From Ahaetulla prasina (Eukaryota > Chordata > Lepidosauria > Squamata > Colubridae): a DNA stretch of 64,000 nucleotides. Under the pieces are notes generated by a model. The model worked only from the letters and a program-made list of their open reading frames with translations, ran no database searches and was not told the origin of the DNA. The position numbers and the translations under genes were made by a program. Shown one piece after another: positions 41,150 through 51,950 of the stretch (position 1 is the stretch's first letter; every line of letters starts with the position of its first letter). The stretch is from NCBI RefSeq assembly GCF_028640845.1, contig NC_080540.1, positions 159,548,438 through 159,612,437 of the forward strand. The letters are read 5' to 3'.

Positions 41150-42530
41150 ATCATTCTTTTACTCAAGGAATTAAAGCTGTATTAGTAAGTTTTGTTTATA
41201 TACTTTGGGAACTCTGGCTTAAACAGAGTAGTGAACGAAGAGTTCTACACCTTGGTGGCAACACACCAGTTATTTATGGATTGCAGTGATACAACCCTTA
41301 CAATGCAGAGTGGTCATCACTCTGTCCAATTCTAATTATCTACAATTAGAATAGGCAGATAGGCACTCTTAATCCCAGATAGTTTGCTATCTAGTATAGA
41401 AAAGAAAACACCAGGGTGAGGATTGACCCAAATGACAGCTATCTATTTTCACATCTTCTCTGTAAAGCAAAAAAATAAATAAAACCCATTTCAAACCAAA
41501 AATATATTTAACGTGCAAAACTGCTTTTTGGCTGTTACAAGCCTCCACACATGGAAGCGAGGTATTAGGAACTTCTAATGTCATGAAAAATTGCTCTACG
41601 GGTGTTGCTTTCAGTTAAGCAAACCAACTCCAAAGCTCCGAAAAATGAGCTGCCTTGTTATTTTTCCTAAACCTTCTTAATATGAATATTTCTCACAAGT
41701 ACCTTAATGGTTTTTTTTATTCATTCTAATCCCGCAATGTAGTGTCTGTGCATATCAAACCTTTGGTTCTGTGAAGAAACATCCACATGCATAGTTTCAA
41801 GCATGTGCTCTACAGTCTAAACGGAAATACCTAAACTTCCAATATATCAAGAGGAATAATAATGAAATAATTTGTATGGTAATGCATTGCATGAGGGCAA
41901 ATATTGTCATAGGCTGAGAAAGCAAAGAGGAAGAATATGATACGTTAGCAGCTCTTGACAGACGCGGAGGGGAAATAGATTGCTATCTTTTAAAATACTT
42001 GGCAAAAAAGTGAAATATTGTGTTTACTTCCATATCAATGCATTCAGGACTACAGACAGTTCTAAACACTTTTAGAAGCATCTTGGTTTACTGTATTCTT
42101 ATTAACAGCAGAAGCAGGAGGAAGATTTCCATAGGAACTAAGGGATATGAAAAGGAAAAGTTTTAACTCTTTCTCTCCCATGACGCAGTCCCAAAGAAAA
42201 TAACCTTTGCTGTCATCTGAGAAAAGAAAGCATGCCAGGGGTGCTAATGACAATTCTTTTCTGGGACTAATAGCAGTTTCAGGGAAGGGGAAGATTTTAA
42301 CTGGCCTTGCATTATTTTTTTCAAAAAGCATACTAACTGGCTTCCTAATGACACACTTAACATTATTATGTAGCGGTAAATGTGTTCAATATTTATAACA
42401 TCCCCTATATCGTATCACTTATATTTTTTCACACTGAAAGCACAGTGAACAAAAGAACAGATACAAAGGCAAAATCAATTTTAAAACTTGCAGCATTATA
42501 ATGGACAGGAATTTAAGAGGCTAAATTCAA
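41150..42530. other. Gap between convergent SMAGP and DAZAP2
   Basis: No repeat or gene was recognised. It may contain alternative 3'UTR sequence of either gene. Confidence 0.5.
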
Positions 42531-42539
42531 CTTTGTCAC

Positions 42540-43903
42540 TTTATTCAAATTTTCAAAATAGCCTTTATTCTACTTGTTTTTAGTATAAAAAGTCCACAAG
42601 TTAAGTGCACCACAGTGTTTACAGAGAGACCTAGAATCCCAACCTTCCATTAACAGTCAGCTGTATGGATGACCATGACACATACAACACACAGAAAATT
42701 AAGATAAAATATATTCACCAAATCTGATAATTTTTTTTTTAATTCATAAAAACAAAAGCAACAACAACAACAAAAGATTGAGGATCCCTGAAATATTCTT
42801 CTTAATCCTAATAAGACTTCATTGTACCCAAGTCACTTTTTTAAATGTTTGCGTCTAAAAAAACAAAAACAAAAAAAAACCCATCAATCCAGCAAACTTG
42901 CACACTGATTGACATCTACCAGACATTTTTTTTTTGTCTCTCTAGCCTGAATAACATTCCACTTAAAGAGTTTTTGTTATTACGACACTGGGTTGCTTCC
43001 CTCCCCCACACCCTTTTTAAAAAAATGGTTTCATTTTAAGCTCTTTTGTTTTGTTTGTTGAAACATACAGGAAGCATTTAATGAAATGTTGTATTTCTGG
43101 CACCAAAACATGGCTTCAGTTAGATTTTTAATGTGCAAAGGAGTCCAAGATCACTTAAGAATATATAAAAAAGGACATCCTGGGACATCGCTCTAGCTGC
43201 ATACTTTCCTAGCAAAGGAACAGAGAGCAAAGGTGAGTAGAAGGAACCAACCGAGGGGTTCTGAAATGGAAAACTGAGCCCCCCCCCAATCATACTCTTC
43301 CAATAGGCATCTACCACAGATGCCCCCCCCCCCCCAAAAAAAAAACATTATGTCTGACTATCTTTCTCCCCAGCACCATTGATTCTAAGGAAAAGAAAAG
43401 ATGGGTCTTAGTCCTAGTCATTGGCAACAGGTATATCTGATCTGCAAGCTTGGTACGTTTGATAGGTGGAAGCCAGTTTTCGTCCAACTTCCGTTCCTCC
43501 CTCCCCCAACCATTTCTCATCCCCAACCCCAACCCCATTTTTATATATAGTTGATTAATAAAAGCCAGACACAGAGAAAGAGAGCTGCAGTGAAAAGCAC
43601 TCTCTGGTGGAACTAAAGGGAAATCTGAGGGACAGCTTAGCTCACATTCATTTCACAATTTAACCCCCAAGGTTTAAGAGAGGCACTCCTACCATTGCAT
43701 GGTTTTGTATTTTAAAATTTGCTTTGTTTTTTTTTTTTTAAAGAAAAAGTGCCTGAAGGGTCAGGGCACCAGGAAGACACCCCGCATCATCATGTGTCTA
43801 AATTGCAACTCCAGGTTAATACGACTAAAGCGGTTACATTGTGAGAAGTGCTGACAGTATGTGATGTCGTTCCTTTACACCAATGTAGCCCCCCCCCCTT
43901 CCT
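42540..43903 (-). other. DAZAP2: DAZAP2 3'UTR and polyadenylation signals
   Basis: This stretch of about 1.36 kb follows the DAZAP2 stop on the minus strand. It is largely free of transposons and contains homopolymer C, A and T runs. Minus-strand AATAAA occurs at 42569-42564 and 42545-42540, the likely cleavage signals. The length suits the long 3'UTR known for DAZAP2. Confidence 0.6.
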
Positions 43904-44032
43904 TCACCAGATGGTGTAGCCACCATCGGAGCCCCCCATGAAGAAGTTGCCCTTCCGTTGCGTCACTAGCACATTGGCACCCTGCATGACAGCCAGCTGG
44001 GCTGCATTGGGAGGACAGCCAGGAGGAGGAGG
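43904..44032 (-). CDS. DAZAP2: DAZAP2 exon 4 and stop
   Basis: The acceptor is tctctttcag-type. The exon encodes PPPPGCPPNAAQLAVMQGA, NVLVTQRKGNFFMGG and SDGGYTIW, then TGA at 43906-43904. It is identical in character to other vertebrate DAZAP2 C-termini. Confidence 0.95.
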   Translation of the reverse strand, partial: PPPPGCPPNAAQLAVMQGANVLVTQRKGNFFMGGSDGGYTIW

Positions 44033-47000
44033 CTGAAAGAGAACAACAGCAACATATTAGAGGGATGCCGTACGACAAGGCTAACAAAGTGCAGGCCACA
44101 GACTCGACAAGAGGCTGCCAGGCTGGGCTGCAAAAATCGGTCTTAGCAAGCGTCTTGCATGGCTTCCAGGATGCACGAGTTACACTAACTAGTTTTTTTT
44201 CCCCAAACTGTATGGTTGGGTGACTAAACTATAGCAGGCTAGGATTTTTGTTTTTAACCAGACCCCCCTCCTGACAATTCTGTAGATGAGTTAGGTTTGC
44301 AAATCAAGCAGGCTACCCTTTCAGAAAGGTAATTCCTCAATAAAGATGAAATCACTACAAGAAGATCACAGCAGCCTTAGAAAAGCTCCGGTGTCACCTT
44401 GAGCTCAAGGAAATTTATTTATGTTATTATCATTCTCACTAATGTCTACGGAGATAAAAGCATAAGTGACACTGGACCCTTGAGGGCCTTTTCCCTGCCT
44501 TATCCCACAGTTTACATCCCATTAATACCTGAGGCTGAAAATCCTTAAAATCCTTGCAGGTACTTTGCATTTAGTATTGTGAAATTTAGGGGGGAAATGG
44601 TATCATCTTGGTATGAAAGGCAGGGAGGGGGACTACTTTCATAATCCTCTATCACAGATAGCAAATACAATATTCTGTGCCTACTTACAGGGATATTGCC
44701 AGGAGCACTAGTTGCAAACCTTGCTCCAGCATCAAAGCCACCTTCCACAAGTACAGCAGATCCAGGAGGATAGACAGGGCCAACAGGATAAAAAGCCACT
44801 GGAACTGAAGAACCCATTGGCCCCATAGCTACAGATTGAGCCATAGGAAGGTACAGTGAAGCACCAGGATAAGCTGCAGACATGGTAGGTACAGTGGCAG
44901 CTCCGGGATGTACAAAACTTGGGCGGTACAGCTGAGGAAGAAAGCACACATAAAGCATTCCTTATGGCTGTATACTCAGCAATTTTCCTTCTCAAAGTTC
45001 TGGTTCTACTTAGAAAGATGTTTTGCCACTGATAATGGAAATAAGCTTCCATATATAAACAAACGTAGACCAGCTGGCTAGATGCCTCTGGGAAGTTCAC
45101 AATAGGACATACTAATTTTGTAACTTTCTCTCATTTGTCCTTTGCCTTATAAAACTTTCGACTTAAGAGTATCTGAACCAAAGGCCACACATTAAGTGCC
45201 AGATGCTGAAGTTTGAAAAGTGAAAGAGGTTCAGTATAAAATGTTCTGTTCATTTATATTCAACTAAAGCTGAAGTTACATACTTCTGCTTTTGGCATCA
45301 ATGGGTATCTTGATCATCATGCTGACCCTGGCTTACAATGAAGTGCTCAGGCAGATCTATAATTTGCATATGATGAAATCACAACTCAAACAATGTAAAC
45401 ATTTGCAAAACTACCTCCAGAGTAATTGGAAACCTTCTAGAGAAAATTCTTGCCACTAAATCAGCTGGTACGGCAGTAATCTATCTGGTTCATCAATTAT
45501 CAATCACAGGTGTTATTTTAATAAGTGAAAAGATCTTTTTGATCTGATCCAGAAAGTCTTATCTTATTTCTTACAACAGAAAATGATTGAAGTACATACT
45601 TCTGAGTAGGCAGGAGGGGCATCAGAATAAGGTGGAGCCTGAGGAAGTGGTATGGTCTGTGGGAACACAGACGGATTACCAGGAGATTGAACTGGATAGG
45701 AAGGCTGTGTAGGGTATTGACCTAAGAGAAGAAATTAATCAATGTCAGCACAATTGTCTTTCCTTTAAAAGGACCTGGAACTGTATGAAATAAAGAAAAA
45801 TCCCTCCTTTGGGAGCTTTATCTGAAAGAAAGAAAAAGCTTCAAAAAACAATATCTAAACAGCAAAAGAGCCAAATGGGTGTTTTTGTTCTTTAATATGT
45901 AAAATTCCTTAGATGAGATCCAGGTGATATCATTCAAACCTGCTTTCCCACTAAGAACAAAGGTAGTCAATAATTGTATTTTTAGAGTTGTATTTTTAAA
46001 TGGACAGTGCCATCTCATGGGCACCATAAATATTTTTCAGAAGTCAACAAGAAATTAATTGCTTAACCATTCTCTCCATTGGATACCAAATCTATTTTAA
46101 ACCCTTTGATTTAACTAACAAGCAAGCAAAACCAATGGGTTGCTTGCTTGATAGTTGTAAGGGTGCATGGGTATTTCTTCCAATATATACAGTACTGCAC
46201 ATATAGCAGCTTTACCCAGATTTTAGTGTTCTACCCAGCGATGAAATCCACTTACCTTCACTACTGGTTTGGGAATGGGAGCGCACATGCACAGAGAGTA
46301 AAAAACGGGATGTAATGACGCTCCGGAGGGTGGGCAGAGCCTCCTGTCGCTGGCGCTACCGGTTCGCGCGAGCCAGATAGATCCAGCTGGATATCACCAC
46401 TCGTTCTACCCCCACCCCAAATAAATTGGCTATCTTTTGCTGTTGCCAAAGCAGTTAAACTGTTCAAATGCCTCATTCTGGCCTGCCACAAACACAATCA
46501 AAGGAACCATAGGCCGAATTCAGCTATAAGGAGCTAGATTTTACAAGAAACTAGACATTACTCTCCAGTTTCTTATACTTGAAATTTTATGTAGGCTCAC
46601 TCATTAAGTCACCCATCCCTGAGCATATAACTTTCATTTGGATGGTATGCTCAAGCAGTCAGACTGTTTTGTGGCTTAAAAGAGTTGAACTGATATTCGA
46701 TAGGTTGGTAGCCGTTAAGCAATAATGTATTGAAAAAAGTCATAGGAGGCAATGAGAAATAAGTAAAGGACACAGTTAATACCATCAAATTATAACCATT
46801 TATAAACGTATAAGCGAAATGAATTCACTTGGGGTAACCCCTTTTACTAGGGTCTATTTAATAAGCTTTGTGACTCAGAATACTTTAAGATTACTCAGAA
46901 TTTTTTAATCGACGTTTTATACTTTTATTCTCGATAGCTTATACTGCCACATTGCACATTTTAAGAAAAGTACCAAACTCTACACGTTTCATTTTGGAAC

Positions 47001-48351
47001 GTGCTGGATTTAAACAGATGTAGGCTATCCCGTTTAGAGCAATGTTTCGACTATGAAACCTACCAAATCAGTTCTATTATTATTATTTAATTCATGAGAA
47101 GTAAAACTGTAAGCTTGGGTATACCACCAGTTCAAATGCAACCCAAAATCTGGCCAGGTTTGCTTGCTGAAAAGGGCCAGACTATCAGCGTACTATTTTA
47201 GCCAACTCTTACATGCCCCCAACTATCCAGGGATGATCCTGTGATTTGTATTCCGTCCTTCCTTCCTTTTGGGACCTGCCAAGGCAACCAAATTACACCT
47301 CTCCTCCAGGAAGCAATGAATTAAATGCAGGGCAAACACCTAATAAGGAGCAAAAGAAGAATTCCCCCAATTTTGCGACTTGCTTCTGCATTCTGTGGTT
47401 CATTGTTCATTCCTTTCCCATTTTACTTTAGTGGCAGAGAGGGCACACTCTGGTGTCAAACCCCTCCCTGAGGATCAAACACAATTTCCCTTTAGTTATC
47501 ATTCCAGCCACCTTTTCTGCCTCTTTATTTAAATTTGCAAAGGAACTAAGGAACGTTTTATCAGACAGAGCCACCTTTTGATAGGAGCAAATGATGCCCC
47601 TTGGCCTTGTGTGTAAATTTCAAAGCATCTCCTGTAACCATCAAGGATCGTGCATACAGAAGAATGGTCAACTATCAGTTCTGGAACTGCAGAAGAACTT
47701 TTGGCATCTAAATCCTTTTCAGAACTAAGGGGCAAGAGAGCAGAGCAGTGTTAGGCCCCCATGCCTGCCCATTGCCAGAAGGGGAGCTCCCACCAAACGA
47801 TCGACCTCCCCAAAGGGATTTTCTACTTGTCAAAGCTGCGATCCTACCCACTCACTCACCCACCCACCCACCCCCAAAGCTCCCGGCCACCAATTCCTCC
47901 CTTTCTCCCAAATGTCAAGTGTTTTCACGTGCCTGTGGCACTAGGGGCTCCCTTCCCAGAGAAACGGTGCCCCCATTAAAAAACCTTTCACCCCATGGTG
48001 CCCTCCGGACTCGCGTGTTTCCGGCGAACATCTGGAAATCCGAGGAAAGGAGGGCCCGCGAACACCCATTCCGGTGGCAGCAGCCAAAGGGTTAACAACC
48101 TGCCAAGGAAGGTTACGTCATAGCCACCTAACCTGAGCCCTTCCCCCATTGCCTTCCACCCACCCCGACTTTGCCCGGCTTCCTATTGGTCAGGGATGCC
48201 GCCAGTCATGGACTAGGCCTGCACATAACAACACTGCGGCGGTAGCCTTAAAGGAGCAGCGACCCTGCTAAAGGTGAGGCGGTTGGGTGGGGTTGTGGGG
48301 GGGGGAGGAGAGGAAGGAGGAGGAGATCAGCCTCTTGCCTTTGCTGTTCAT
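43904..48351 (-). CDS. DAZAP2: DAZAP2 (DAZ-associated protein 2), complete
   Basis: DAZAP2 (PRTB) is a small Pro/Tyr-rich adaptor found in the nucleus and stress granules. It binds DAZ, SMURF2, HIPK2 and others through a PPAY motif and SH2/SH3-type ligand motifs. Four coding exons on the minus strand (48351-48339, 45721-45600, 44931-44689, 44032-43904) give 13+122+243+129 nt, i.e. 168 residues and TGA, the same length as human. Landmarks are MNSKGQYPTQPSYPVQ, APPYSDAPPAYSELYRP, GASLYLPMAQSVA, YPPGSAVLVEGGFDAGARF and the near-invariant end KGNFFMGGSDGGYTIW. All splice sites are GT/AG except the exon-1 donor, which is GC. The gene converges on SMAGP. Confidence 0.96.
44689..44931 (-). CDS. DAZAP2: DAZAP2 exon 3
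   Basis: This 243-nt phase-0 exon has acceptor tttcttcctcag and donor gtaagt. It encodes LYRPSFVHPGAATVPTMSAA through GARFATSAPGNIP. Confidence 0.94.
45600..45721 (-). CDS. DAZAP2: DAZAP2 exon 2 (PPAY motif)
   Basis: The exon runs from acceptor ttctcttag to donor gtatgt. It encodes GQYPTQPSYPVQSPGNPSVF and PQTIPLPQAPPYSDAPPAYSE, including the WW-domain ligand PPAY. It leaves in phase 0. Confidence 0.93.
46236..46402 (+). mobile_element. Family A-related hAT short element (copy 11)
   Basis: The perfect 8-bp duplication gttctacc lies at 46228-46235 and 46403-46410. The ends are CAGCGATGAAATCC and GGATATCACCACTC. It lies in DAZAP2 intron 1. Confidence 0.82.
48113..48189. promoter_or_regulatory. 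CRE half-variant and inverted CCAAT box in DAZAP2 intron 1
   Basis: TTACGTCA (48113-48120) and ATTGG (48185-48189, an inverted CCAAT) lie 150-240 bases inside intron 1 in GC-rich DNA. They could belong to the same CpG-island promoter or to an alternative start. This is motif evidence only. Confidence 0.35.
48339..48351 (-). CDS. DAZAP2: DAZAP2 exon 1 coding part (GC donor)
   Basis: ATGAACAGCAAAG encodes MNSK plus the first base of Gly. The next intron bases are GCAAGAGG, so the donor is AAAG|GCAAGA. It is a GC donor with otherwise near-consensus sequence. The only reading that joins to exon 2 in frame (K-G-Q-Y) uses this site. The start codon sits in a GC-rich context. Confidence 0.85.
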
Positions 48352-48359
48352 GATGGCGG

Positions 48360-48660
48360 CGCTGCGAACGAACGGACGAGAACGACGGTTCACCCGACTA
48401 CGAAAGGTTCAGGCGACTCCTTAGCTTTTAGCAACGGCGGCGACCCTCTTCGCTCAACCACTTCCTTGTTGTTGTCGCTGCAGCCCTGATGAAAGGGGTT
48501 ACGTTACAGCGTGTGACGTCACGCCGCAGCGCTGCCGCGAGGAACGGAACAGAAAAAAGAAAAAAAACCCTCGACCGGCTGTGTCAAGGGGTGTGGCCAC
48601 GGAGGCGAGGGGGCGTGGCGCTCTGTAGGCAGTGGGCGGAGGAAGGGAGTTGAGGGAGCT
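48360..48660 (-). promoter_or_regulatory. DAZAP2: DAZAP2 promoter region, GC-rich, with CRE
   Basis: This is a CpG-rich stretch upstream of the DAZAP2 ATG. The palindromic CRE TGACGTCA at 48514-48521 lies about 163 bases upstream of the start codon. No TATA box was seen, as expected for a housekeeping CpG-island promoter. The transcription start is not determined. Confidence 0.6.
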
Positions 48661-49284
48661 GTTGTACGTGTTCTGTGCCGAGAGCGGAAAAAAAACATGG
48701 CCTTACGACTCGTTACCTATCCTTTCATGTTTACACAATTACATTTCATGTGTTTATTTAGCAAATTTATATAGCCGCCCATCTCACAAACATATGACTC
48801 TGGGCCGTATACAGCAACCGTTAACTCCGTAACAACCTAAAAACAAATAAACGTAAAGGAAGCAGTTAAACATTAAACATGAGATTAAAAAAGTACAAAT
48901 ATCACTTAATATGCAGACATCTTGCAGCCCCCCCCGCCCAATCAGGTTTAAAATACTTTTCTCGAGGTTTTCAGAGACGAGTTAACATGACTTAAAAGGG
49001 GATGAAGAATGACAGGACCCACAGCTTACCCTTCCTGCCTGACTTTGGTGGGGCAGGTATATGCAATTGGGAAAAGAAGATGGTCCCTCAAATACTCTGG
49101 CCCCATGACATGTAGGACTCTATAAGGTCAAAACCAGCATCTTGAATTGCATCTGGAAGCAAACTGAAGAACTGAGGTATCGTGTGCCCTCTTAGGGACA
49201 CGTATATCTCTTCGGCCACATTTTGCACCAGCTGAAACTTCCAAATAGCCTTCAAGGGCAGCCCCTAATACAGTCCATTATAGT

Positions 49285-49336
49285 ACAGGTCATCCTCGAC
49301 GTACAACCACAACTGAGGCCAAAATTTTACAAATGT
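49285..49336 (+). mobile_element. Family B MITE, truncated end
   Basis: TACAGGTCATCCTCGACGTAC is the family B terminus. The rest is lost at the junction with the CR1-L3 tail. Confidence 0.6.
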
Positions 49337-49505
49337 ATCCCAATAGAATAGAATAGAATAGAATAGAATAGAATAGAATAGAATTTTTTATTGGCCAAGT
49401 GTGATTGGACACACAAGGAATTTGTCTTGGTGCATACGGTCTCAGTGTACATAAAAGAAAAGATACCTTCATTGAGGTACAACACTTACAACACTTAATG
49501 ATAGT
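49337..49505 (-). mobile_element. CR1-L3 snake LINE end with (AATAG)n tail
   Basis: (AATAG)n at 49337-49385 runs directly into GGCCAAGTGTGATTGGACAC, antisense. It is cut at about 49505 by an L2-type LINE end. Confidence 0.88.
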
Positions 49506-50118
49506 CATTATTATTATTTTATTATTATTTATTCGATTTTTATACCGCCCTTCTCCCAAAGGACTCAGGGCAGTGTACAGCCAAAAGTAAAAACAGACAA
49601 TACAATATACAATTAAAATACAAATTAAAAAACTTATTTTATAATTGGCCTAAAAAACTTTAAAATATATAAAACTAAAACCCCTTAAAATGAATAATAG
49701 AAAATTTAAAATCAATAAAATTTAAGCCAGCCCCGCGCGAATGAAAAGATGTGTCTTCAGTTCGCGGCGGAAGGTCCGAAGGTCAGGTATTTGGCGTAAA
49801 CCTGGGGGAAGCTCGTTCCAGAGTGTGGGAGCCCCCACAGAGAAGGACCTTCCCCTGGGGGCCGCCAGCCGACATTGCTTGGCGGACGGCACCCTGAGAA
49901 GTCCCTCTCTGTGAGAGCGTACGGGTCGGTGGGAGGCATGCAGTAACAGCAGGCGGTCCCGTAAGTACCCAGGCCCTAAGCCATGGAGCGCTTTAAAGGT
50001 AGTGACCAAAACCTTAAAGTGCACCCGAAAGGCCACAGGTAGCCAGTGCAGTCTGCGCAGGAGCGGTGTTACGCGGGAGCTACGCGAAGCTCCCTCTATC
50101 ACCCGCGCAGCTGTCATA
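49506..50118 (-). mobile_element. L2-type LINE, 3' end with RT C-terminus
   Basis: It lies antisense, with an ATT-rich tail then TATACCGCCCTTCTCCCAAA. The minus-strand frame at 50117-49722 reads [34 protein letters not shown] and [12 protein letters not shown], homologous to the copy at 18.3 kb and open for 131 codons. Confidence 0.85.
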
Positions 50119-50739
50119 GGGTATCCATGCCTTAAATCCCAACTGAAAGGAGATAATTTGCTCTAAAGATGCTTTGCAACCACCTTCTCCAGAATACTGG
50201 ACAAGAATTGTCCAGTGTAGTAGGATCCAGTGATGGCTTGAGGAGGGGGGCAAACCAATGATGCTTTGTTCCAATCCCCTTTCAAGGAAGAATTAACCAT
50301 CACTAAGATCCAATCACACAGCACCTTTTAGGGAGCCTTAAGTAGCATGAGGGCATGGATTTAAGGAACAGGTGGCTAGGCTCACTGTTCTAAGCACCCC
50401 TGGTCCACTTCCTAAGGTCCAACAGGATCAAACTGTTCCCAGATAACCAATCAAGACTGTATCTCAGCATCTTCCCTGGACCTGTACCAGAGTAAGCATC
50501 CAGCTTGGAATGATTGTGAATGATTTTGTCCCAACAGATGCTATGCAAAGGCGTCCACCTGGCCTTGTAGACAGACCTCTTTCCCTAGGAGAATGCAGGT
50601 CACCTTAAACAAGGCTGTCGGTTGGCTATCTGAGGATCCAATAAGATCAAAGACGTATTGCTGCTTCATCGCCTTTACTGCCACAAGGTAGGCCTTAGTA
50701 TTTGTGGTTCATGTTTGGTCAAGTTTAATTGCCAAATAA

Positions 50740-50970
50740 AATAAAATACACTTATAAATAGCACTTAGACTTATATACCACTTCACAGTGCTTTACAGCC
50801 CTGAGTGGTTTACAAATGTCAGGATATTGCCCCCAACGATCTGTGTCCTCATTTTACGGACCTCAGAAGGATATGAGTCAACCTTGAGCCAGTCAGGATC
50901 AAACTCCTGGCAGTGGGCAGAGTTAGCCCGCAGTACTGCATTCTAAGCACTATGTCACTACAACTAAGAG
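50740..50970 (-). mobile_element. tRNA-derived SINE with L2-like tail, antisense
   Basis: It contains TATATACCACTTCACAGTGC (tail region), GTCCTCATTTTACGGACCTC and GAGTCAACCTTGAGCCAGTC, and a tRNA-like head (GATCAAACTCCTGGCAG ... TTCTAAGCACTATGTCACT). It has the same layout as the copy at 63.4 kb. Confidence 0.7.
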
Positions 50971-51129
50971 AAATAAAGCCTTAAAAATGTGTAAGATCCT
51001 CCAAAGCACTGATCTGATTATCCAAAGAAGTGCTCCAAAATTAGAATGTCACTACAGAAAAGACCCTTTTCCAGTCACTAAGTTAAATTAAAATTTTCTT
51101 ATTTTTTCTTATTATTTATTTATTTGTCG

Positions 51130-51500
51130 AGTACGTATTAGATAAGTATAAGCATGAATTGAATACATAAAATGAATACAATTAAAGGGAACATTAGGAC
51201 AGGGACGGTAGGCACGCTGGTGCTCTTATGCACGCCCCTTACAGACCTCTTAGGAATGGGGTGAGGTCAACAGTAGCCAGTCTAAGGTTAAAATTTTGGG
51301 GGTTTGGGGATGAAACCACAGAGTCAGGTAGTGTATTCCAGGCACTGACCACTCTGTTGCTGAAGTCATATTTTCTGCAATCGAGTTTGGTGTGATTTAC
51401 TGTAAGTTTGTATCTATTGTGTGCTTGTGTATTGTTGAGGTTGAAGCTAAAGTAGTCATTGACAGGTAGGACATTGTAGATTTTAAATTAAAGACATTTT
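51130..51500 (-). mobile_element. LINE 3' fragment (CR1-like), tentative
   Basis: Text such as TAGGAATGGGGTGAGGTCAAC, AGGCACTGACCACTCTGTTG and GATTTACTGTAAGTTTGTAT resembles antisense CR1-type LINE coding ends. No long frame remains. Confidence 0.35.
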
Positions 51501-51950
51501 AAATTAAAATGTTACATTTTATCTTCTTGATCTGTTAAACATCTTCCCAATCTCTCACTCACAAGTTTTTCGAGTTCCTACGAAAAACTGCTTCTAGCCA
51601 GATATCAACGAAGCTCATTTTAGTGCAATATTTGTACTAGAGCAATTTTAAATAAATGGGTTTGTTTATATAAATTGGGTATGAACAAACAAAAAATACA
51701 CTCAAAATATGTAATCCTAAATGCCACAGCATACAAAAGATATGACAAAAATGAGTGTTTAGTTTCATAAATATTTTATATTTCTTTCCATATTTGCTCT
51801 AGAAGCAGTTTCACTACATTCAGTAAAGCTTATTCCAAATAAACGTGAGAAATTTGCATCCTAAGCTGCTTGTCAGACGTGGCAAGGAACAATCAAACAT
51901 GCCCTCCTTTCTAATTCTGTATGCTGCAAGATCTCAAGTCAAATGAAAAT

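Noticed and set aside
49337..49385. CRISPR-like or satellite array
   Set aside because: It is a plain (AATAG)n microsatellite at a LINE tail, without spacers.
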